From CAZAQB01 sp964487155 (GTDB lineage: Bacteria; Pseudomonadota; Gammaproteobacteria; Nitrococcales; Nitrococcaceae): a stretch of 21,214 nucleotides of DNA. Location: NCBI GenBank assembly GCA_964487155.1, contig CAZAQB010000054.1, positions 1 to 21,214 on the forward strand, in the 5' to 3' direction. Shown piece by piece: positions 17,462 through 21,214 of this stretch. The position numbers were made by a program, and so were the translations under genes. The stretch's first letter is position 1; the number at the start of each line of letters is the position of its first letter. The notes beneath the pieces were generated by a model, which saw nothing but the letters and a program-made list of their open reading frames with translations, was not told where the DNA came from and did not search any database.

Positions 17462-17825
17462 CGCGACTCGCGAACAGGGATTCCCGCGCACGGCACGGCT
17501 GCTGACCAGCGCCGACTTCCAGCGCGTCTTCGCCGGGGCCAGACGCATCGCCGACCGGCACTTCACCATCCTGGCGCGGCCTAATGACCTTGGGTATCCC
17601 CGGCTGGGGCTCGCCGTCTCTCGTCGGACCGCGCGGCGGGCAGTGCAGCGCAACCGGCTCCGGAGGCTGGTACGAGAGACCTTCCGGCGCCGGCAGGGGG
17701 GCCTGCCCCCGGTGGACCTGGTGGTGATTGCCAAGCCGAGCGCCGTGGCGGCCCCCGCCCCGCGGCTGCATCAGGCCCTGGAAACGCTGTGGAGCCGGGT
17801 GGCCGTCTCATGCGAAACATCCTGA
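17430..17825 (+). CDS. rnpA: Ribonuclease P protein component
   Basis: Basic protein cofactor of RNase P, which matures tRNA 5' ends. It has 131 aa from the GTG at 17430. The family core is clear: FPRTARLLTSADFQRVF, then GYPRLGLAVSRRTARRAVQRNRLRRLVRETFR (RNR motif, read in parts), then DLVVIAKP. There is no ATG, GTG or TTG in frame between the rpmH stop codon and FPRTARLL, so translation must begin inside rpmH. The nearest usual start is this GTG (32-bp overlap); the next is ATG at 17373 (150 aa). Neither has a strong ribosome site. The 3' end overlaps yidD by 16 bp. Confidence 0.9.
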   Translation: MPRGATVSLPDATREQGFPRTARLLTSADFQRVFAGARRIADRHFTILARPNDLGYPRLGLAVSRRTARRAVQRNRLRRLVRETFRRRQGGLPPVDLVVIAKPSAVAAPAPRLHQALETLWSRVAVSCETS

Positions 17826-18043
17826 TCGGCCTGATCGTGGTCTATCGCTACACCCTGAGCCCCCTGCTGGGGCCCCACTGCCGTTTTTATCCCAGCTGTT
17901 CGGCCTATGCCCAGCAGGCCCTGCGGCGCCACGGCCTGTTCCGGGCCCTCGCGCTGATTCTGGGACGACTCGCCCGCTGCCATCCCTGGCATCCCGGCGG
18001 ACTCGACCCGGTCCCCGATGCCGACCGCCACGGATCTGCCTGA
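17810..18043 (+). CDS. yidD: Membrane protein insertion efficiency factor YidD
   Basis: Small inner-membrane-associated protein that aids YidC-dependent insertion. It has 77 aa. The N-terminus MRNILIGLIVVYRYTLSPLLG is amphipathic. The three family cysteines are present in CRFYPSCSAYAQQAL and RCHPWHPGGLDPVP. It starts 16 bp inside rnpA, and its stop codon shares one base with the yidC start (TGATG), so the genes are coupled. Confidence 0.95.
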   Translation: MRNILIGLIVVYRYTLSPLLGPHCRFYPSCSAYAQQALRRHGLFRALALILGRLARCHPWHPGGLDPVPDADRHGSA

Positions 18044-19689
18044 TGGAACAACAACGTCTGCTGCTGTTCTTCGCCCTGGGAATCGTCCTGATTCTGGTCT
18101 GGAACGCCTGGCAGGAGGACTACGGCCGCCCGGCACCGCAACCCGCCCCGGAGGCAGCGGCGCCTGCGGAAACCGGCGCCGTGCCGGGTGCGGCCCCTGG
18201 TGGAGCCGACGCCCAGGCCACCGGTGACGCGCCGCGGACCGGCTCCGACGACACTGGCGGCCCGGCCGGCGAGATCCGGGTGCTGACCGACCTGCTCGAC
18301 GTGCGTATCGACACCCGCGGCGGCACCCTGCGCCAGGCGCTGCTGCGCAGGCACCCGATCTCCAACGACGATCCCAGTCCCTTCCCCCTGCTGCAGCCGA
18401 GGGAGCCGCTGTTCTCCGCCGAATCGGGCCTGAAAGGCCGTGCTGACGCCCCATCGCCGGATCACCGGACGGTGTTCAGCGCCGAGGCCAGGGAATACCG
18501 CCTGGCCGAGGGGGACGACCGGGTGGTCGTGCCGCTCACCTGGACCTCCCCGGACGGGGTGACCGTGGTGAAGCGCTACACCTTCTACCGTGATCGCTAC
18601 CTGGTGGACCTGGAGCAGGAGGTCACAAACAGCGCCAGCGAGCCCTGGGAGGCTTACCAGTACGTGCAGTTGCGGCGCCATGCCAGCGACGACCAGGGCA
18701 GCATTTTCACCGGTCAGACCTACACCGGCGGGGTGATCTACACCCCTGAGGACAAGTATCAGAAGATCTCCTTCGACGACATGCGCGATGAGGCCCTGTC
18801 CCGCGACGTCAAGGACGGCTGGGTGGCCTTCATCCAGCATTATTTCCTCGCGGCCTGGGTGCCGGAACGGGACCACCTGCAGCGCTTCTACACGCGGGTG
18901 GCGGAGGGCCGGGAGTACCTCATCGGTATGAGCTCGCCGTGGGCCCGTGTGGAACCGGGTGGGAACCACACCTACCGCAGCCAGCTGTTCGCGGGCCCAA
19001 AGGAGCAGCATCGGCTTGAGCCGGTGGCCGCCGGGCTGGACCTGACGGTGGACTACGGCATCCTCACCGTCATCGCCAAGCCGCTGTTCATCGCCCTGTC
19101 CTGGATCCACGGCATCGTTGGCAACTGGGGCTGGGCCATCGTGCTGCTGACCCTGGGCATCAAGATCGTCTTCTACAAGCTCTCCGAGACCAGCTACCGG
19201 TCCATGGCCCGCATGCGCAAGCTGCAGCCCCGCATGCAGCAGCTCAAGGAGCGCTACGGGGACGACAAGCAGCGCATGAACCAGGAACTCATGGAGATGT
19301 ACAAGAAGGAGAAGGTCAACCCGCTGGGGGGCTGTCTTCCCATCCTGATCCAGATCCCGGTGTTCATCGCCCTCTACTGGGTGCTGCTGGAGAGCGTGGA
19401 GCTGCGCCAGGCCGACTGGATCCTGTGGATCACGGATCTCTCCGAGCAGGATCCCTTCTATGTGCTGCCGATCATCATGGGCGTGACCATGTTCGTGCAG
19501 CAGAAGCTCAACCCGGCGCCCATGGACCCTTTGCAGCAGAAGATCATGATGGCCCTGCCGCTGGTGTTCACGGTGTTCTTCCTCTTCTTCCCGGCGGGAC
19601 TGGTGCTCTACTGGGTCACCAACAACAGCCTGTCCATCCTGCAGCAATGGATCATCACCCGGCGCATCGAGGCCGGCGCCAAGAGCTGA
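18043..19689 (+). CDS. yidC: Membrane protein insertase YidC
   Basis: Inserts and folds inner-membrane proteins, alone or with SecYEG. At 548 aa it has the same length as E. coli YidC. TM1 is at about 5-20 (LLLFFALGIVLILVWNAW), followed by an Ala/Pro/Gly-rich linker, a large periplasmic beta domain (about 75-340) and the conserved C-terminal core of five helices. The core includes the cytosolic coiled hairpin MARMRKLQPRMQQLKERYG, KVNPLGGCLPILIQIPVFIA and LYWVTNNSLSILQQW. The ATG overlaps the yidD stop by one base. It is followed after 10 bp by mnmE. Confidence 0.97.
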   Translation: MEQQRLLLFFALGIVLILVWNAWQEDYGRPAPQPAPEAAAPAETGAVPGAAPGGADAQATGDAPRTGSDDTGGPAGEIRVLTDLLDVRIDTRGGTLRQALLRRHPISNDDPSPFPLLQPREPLFSAESGLKGRADAPSPDHRTVFSAEAREYRLAEGDDRVVVPLTWTSPDGVTVVKRYTFYRDRYLVDLEQEVTNSASEPWEAYQYVQLRRHASDDQGSIFTGQTYTGGVIYTPEDKYQKISFDDMRDEALSRDVKDGWVAFIQHYFLAAWVPERDHLQRFYTRVAEGREYLIGMSSPWARVEPGGNHTYRSQLFAGPKEQHRLEPVAAGLDLTVDYGILTVIAKPLFIALSWIHGIVGNWGWAIVLLTLGIKIVFYKLSETSYRSMARMRKLQPRMQQLKERYGDDKQRMNQELMEMYKKEKVNPLGGCLPILIQIPVFIALYWVLLESVELRQADWILWITDLSEQDPFYVLPIIMGVTMFVQQKLNPAPMDPLQQKIMMALPLVFTVFFLFFPAGLVLYWVTNNSLSILQQWIITRRIEAGAKS

Positions 19690-19699
19690 CAGCCTGGGT

Positions 19700-21052
19700 A
19701 TGGCCATGAGCGGCGACACCATAGCCGCTCTGGCGACCCCCGCCGGGCGTGGTGCCGTGGGCGTGGTCCGGCTGTCCGGCCCCGCGGTGCCGGAGATCGC
19801 CCAGGTGCTTATCGGATGCTTGCCCGCGCCGCGCCAGGCCCGGCTGGCGCGGGTGCGCGACGCCGCCGGTACGGTGCTGGATCAGGTGCTGGCGCTGTAT
19901 TTCCCCGCGCCCGTCTCCTACACCGGCGAGCATGTCCTGGAACTGCAGGGCCACGGTGGCCCCGCGGTGCTGGCGGCGCTGCTGCGCCGTTGCCTGGAAC
20001 TGGGAGCACGGCCCGCCAGCTCCGGTGAGTTCTCCCAGCGCGCCTTCCTCAACGGCAAGCTGGACCTAGCCCAGGCCGAGGCGGTGGCCGATCTCATAGA
20101 CGCCGGCAGCGAGGCGGCCGCGCGGGCGGCGGCACGCTCCCTGGAGGGCGAGTTCTCGCGCCGGGTGGAGGATCTGGCCGCCGAACTGCTGCGGCTGCGG
20201 GTACGCCTGGAGGGCGCGCTGGACTTCTCCGACCAGGAGGACGTGCCGGAAACCGACAGCGCCGCCGTCGCCCAGGCACTGGAGCGCCTGGACTGCCGGC
20301 TTAGCGCCACCCGTGAGGCTGCCGGGGCTGGCCGGCGGCTGCGCGACGGACTCACGGTGGCCATCGCCGGGGCCCCCAACGTGGGCAAGTCGAGCCTGCT
20401 GAACCGCCTCGCCGGGGCCGAGCGGGCCATCGTCACCGACGTGCCCGGCACCACCCGGGATGTGTTGCGCGAGCAGCTCGAAGTGCAGGGCATCCCGTTG
20501 CACCTGCTGGACACGGCCGGGCTGCGCACCACCGACGACCCGGTGGAGTCCGAGGGCGTGCGCCGGGCCCGGCAGGCACTTGCCACCGCCGACCTGCTGC
20601 TGCTGGTGGTGGATCACCGCCGCGGCCCGCAGCCGGACGATGTCCGGCTTCTGGAGCAGCGCCCGCGGGGCGTCGCCGCCGTACTGGTGCACAACAAGAT
20701 CGACCTGGACGCCGTCCCCGCCGGGCGCCGGGAAGGCTCGCTGGGTCCCGAGGTGGCTCTGTCCGCCCTCACCGGTGAAGGCCTGGAGCTGCTGTGCGAC
20801 GCGCTGGTAGAGGCCGCCGGCGGCCTGCCCGCCGCCGGCACCTTCAGTGCGCGTCAGCGCCACCTGGACGCCCTCGAGCGCTGCGCGGCCCATCTCGCCG
20901 CGGCCCGGGACCAGCATGCAGGGCAGGCCCCGGCCGAGCTGGTGGCCGAGGAACTGCGCCTCGCCCAGCGGGCGCTGGGGGAGATCACCGGCGAACTGGC
21001 GGCTGATGATCTGCTGGGCGAGATCTTCGCCAGCTTCTGCATCGGCAAGTAG
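19700..21052 (+). CDS. mnmE: tRNA uridine-5-carboxymethylaminomethyl modification GTPase MnmE
   Basis: With MnmG, it modifies U34 of certain tRNAs. It has 450 aa (E. coli 454). The N-terminal tetrahydrofolate-binding domain (DTIAALATPAGRGAVGVVRLSG) precedes a helical domain. The inserted G domain has G1 GAPNVGKSS (about 223-231), G2 TTRD, G3 DTAG (about 270) and G4 NKID (about 332). The C-terminal FCIGK with Cys447 is intact. The start may be ATG 19700 or ATG 19706 (MSGDTIAAL), and neither has a strong ribosome site. It is the last gene of the rpmH-rnpA-yidD-yidC-mnmE cluster. Confidence 0.97.
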   Translation: MAMSGDTIAALATPAGRGAVGVVRLSGPAVPEIAQVLIGCLPAPRQARLARVRDAAGTVLDQVLALYFPAPVSYTGEHVLELQGHGGPAVLAALLRRCLELGARPASSGEFSQRAFLNGKLDLAQAEAVADLIDAGSEAAARAAARSLEGEFSRRVEDLAAELLRLRVRLEGALDFSDQEDVPETDSAAVAQALERLDCRLSATREAAGAGRRLRDGLTVAIAGAPNVGKSSLLNRLAGAERAIVTDVPGTTRDVLREQLEVQGIPLHLLDTAGLRTTDDPVESEGVRRARQALATADLLLLVVDHRRGPQPDDVRLLEQRPRGVAAVLVHNKIDLDAVPAGRREGSLGPEVALSALTGEGLELLCDALVEAAGGLPAAGTFSARQRHLDALERCAAHLAAARDQHAGQAPAELVAEELRLAQRALGEITGELAADDLLGEIFASFCIGK

Positions 21053-21080
21053 CCTCCGAGTGGCGCGCTCTGCCGCCAAT

Positions 21081-21104
21081 AGCCACTGATTAACCCAGAT
21101 TCAC
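21081..21104 (+). repeat. Degenerate single arm of the 10535-10673 repeat family
   Basis: AGCCACTGATTAACCCAGAT, followed by TCAC, matches the arm AGCCGCAGATGAACACAGAT, followed by AAAC, at about 18 of 24 positions. It lies 28 bp after mnmE with no partner arm seen before the window ends. Confidence 0.4.
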
Positions 21105-21189
21105 GATACCTGAGTGGGTGTTTACAAAATCAGGCCCGCCGGAGCGCGGGGTGGAGATTCCGCCCGGCGCCGAGCGAAGCCCGCCGTAG

Positions 21190-21213
21190 GGCAGGTTGCG
21201 CAGACAACCTGCC
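21190..21213. repeat. Hairpin at the window edge
   Basis: A perfect 9-bp stem GGCAGGTTG / CAACCTGCC with loop CGCAGA ends one base before the window edge. It could be a terminator stem or a palindromic repeat; what follows is not visible. The rest of 21105-21189 shows no gene or clear signal. Confidence 0.55.
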
Positions 21214-21214
21214 A

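Noticed and set aside
21059..21087. Terminator directly after mnmE (AGTGGC/GCCACT)
   Set aside because: The stem is 6 bp with a 17-nt loop and no T-run, and the right arm overlaps the degenerate repeat arm.

Overview
The window is a high-GC chromosomal segment from a gammaproteobacterium. The gene order glyQ-glyS-gmhB-plsC / gyrB-recF-dnaN-dnaA / rpmH-rnpA-yidD-yidC-mnmE is the origin-proximal arrangement known from Pseudomonas and related lineages. An adjoining glnA-ntrB-ntrC locus and the GC-rich, GTG/TTG-tolerant genes suggest a purple-sulfur-type lineage such as Ectothiorhodospiraceae or Chromatiaceae. That placement is inference, because no rRNA is present.

Layout. Positions 1-299 are non-coding and repeat-rich: a 7-bp tandem array, inverted copies of its unit and a short direct-repeat cluster. 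From about 300 to 5200 the minus strand carries glnA, a DUF4124-type envelope protein gene, ntrB and ntrC, which is the nitrogen-assimilation module. glutamine synthetase is preceded by a sigma-54-like promoter with one perfect and one weak NtrC site, 31 bp apart. ntrBC has its own TATACT promoter whose -35 region is covered by another NtrC box, a layout like the E. coli glnA/glnL circuit. A gene of unknown function lies upstream of glnA on the same strand. It is divergent from the tightly overlapping plus-strand operon glyQ-glyS-gmhB-plsC (glycyl-tRNA synthetase, heptose phosphatase, acyltransferase).

From 10.7 to 17.1 kb the minus strand carries dnaA, dnaN, recF and gyrB (replication initiation, clamp, repair, gyrase). 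The dnaA-dnaN gap has a perfect DnaA box touching the dnaA stop codon, two weaker boxes and an A/T-richer stretch, and is the best oriC candidate. Divergent from dnaA, the plus strand carries rpmH, rnpA, yidD, yidC and mnmE (ribosomal protein L34, RNase P protein, membrane insertion factors, tRNA modification GTPase) with small overlaps.

The coding content is conserved housekeeping, and I see no new multi-gene system. The unusual material is non-coding. Three small inverted-repeat elements of 139-169 bp (MITE-like) occupy gaps or gene ends. One lies inside the 5' end of the DUF4124 gene and pushes its signal peptide about 56 codons inward. One sits between dnaN and recF, where genes are normally closely packed. 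One forms the convergent plsC/gyrB junction and supplies the plsC stop codon. rnpA also appears to lack any usual start codon outside rpmH.
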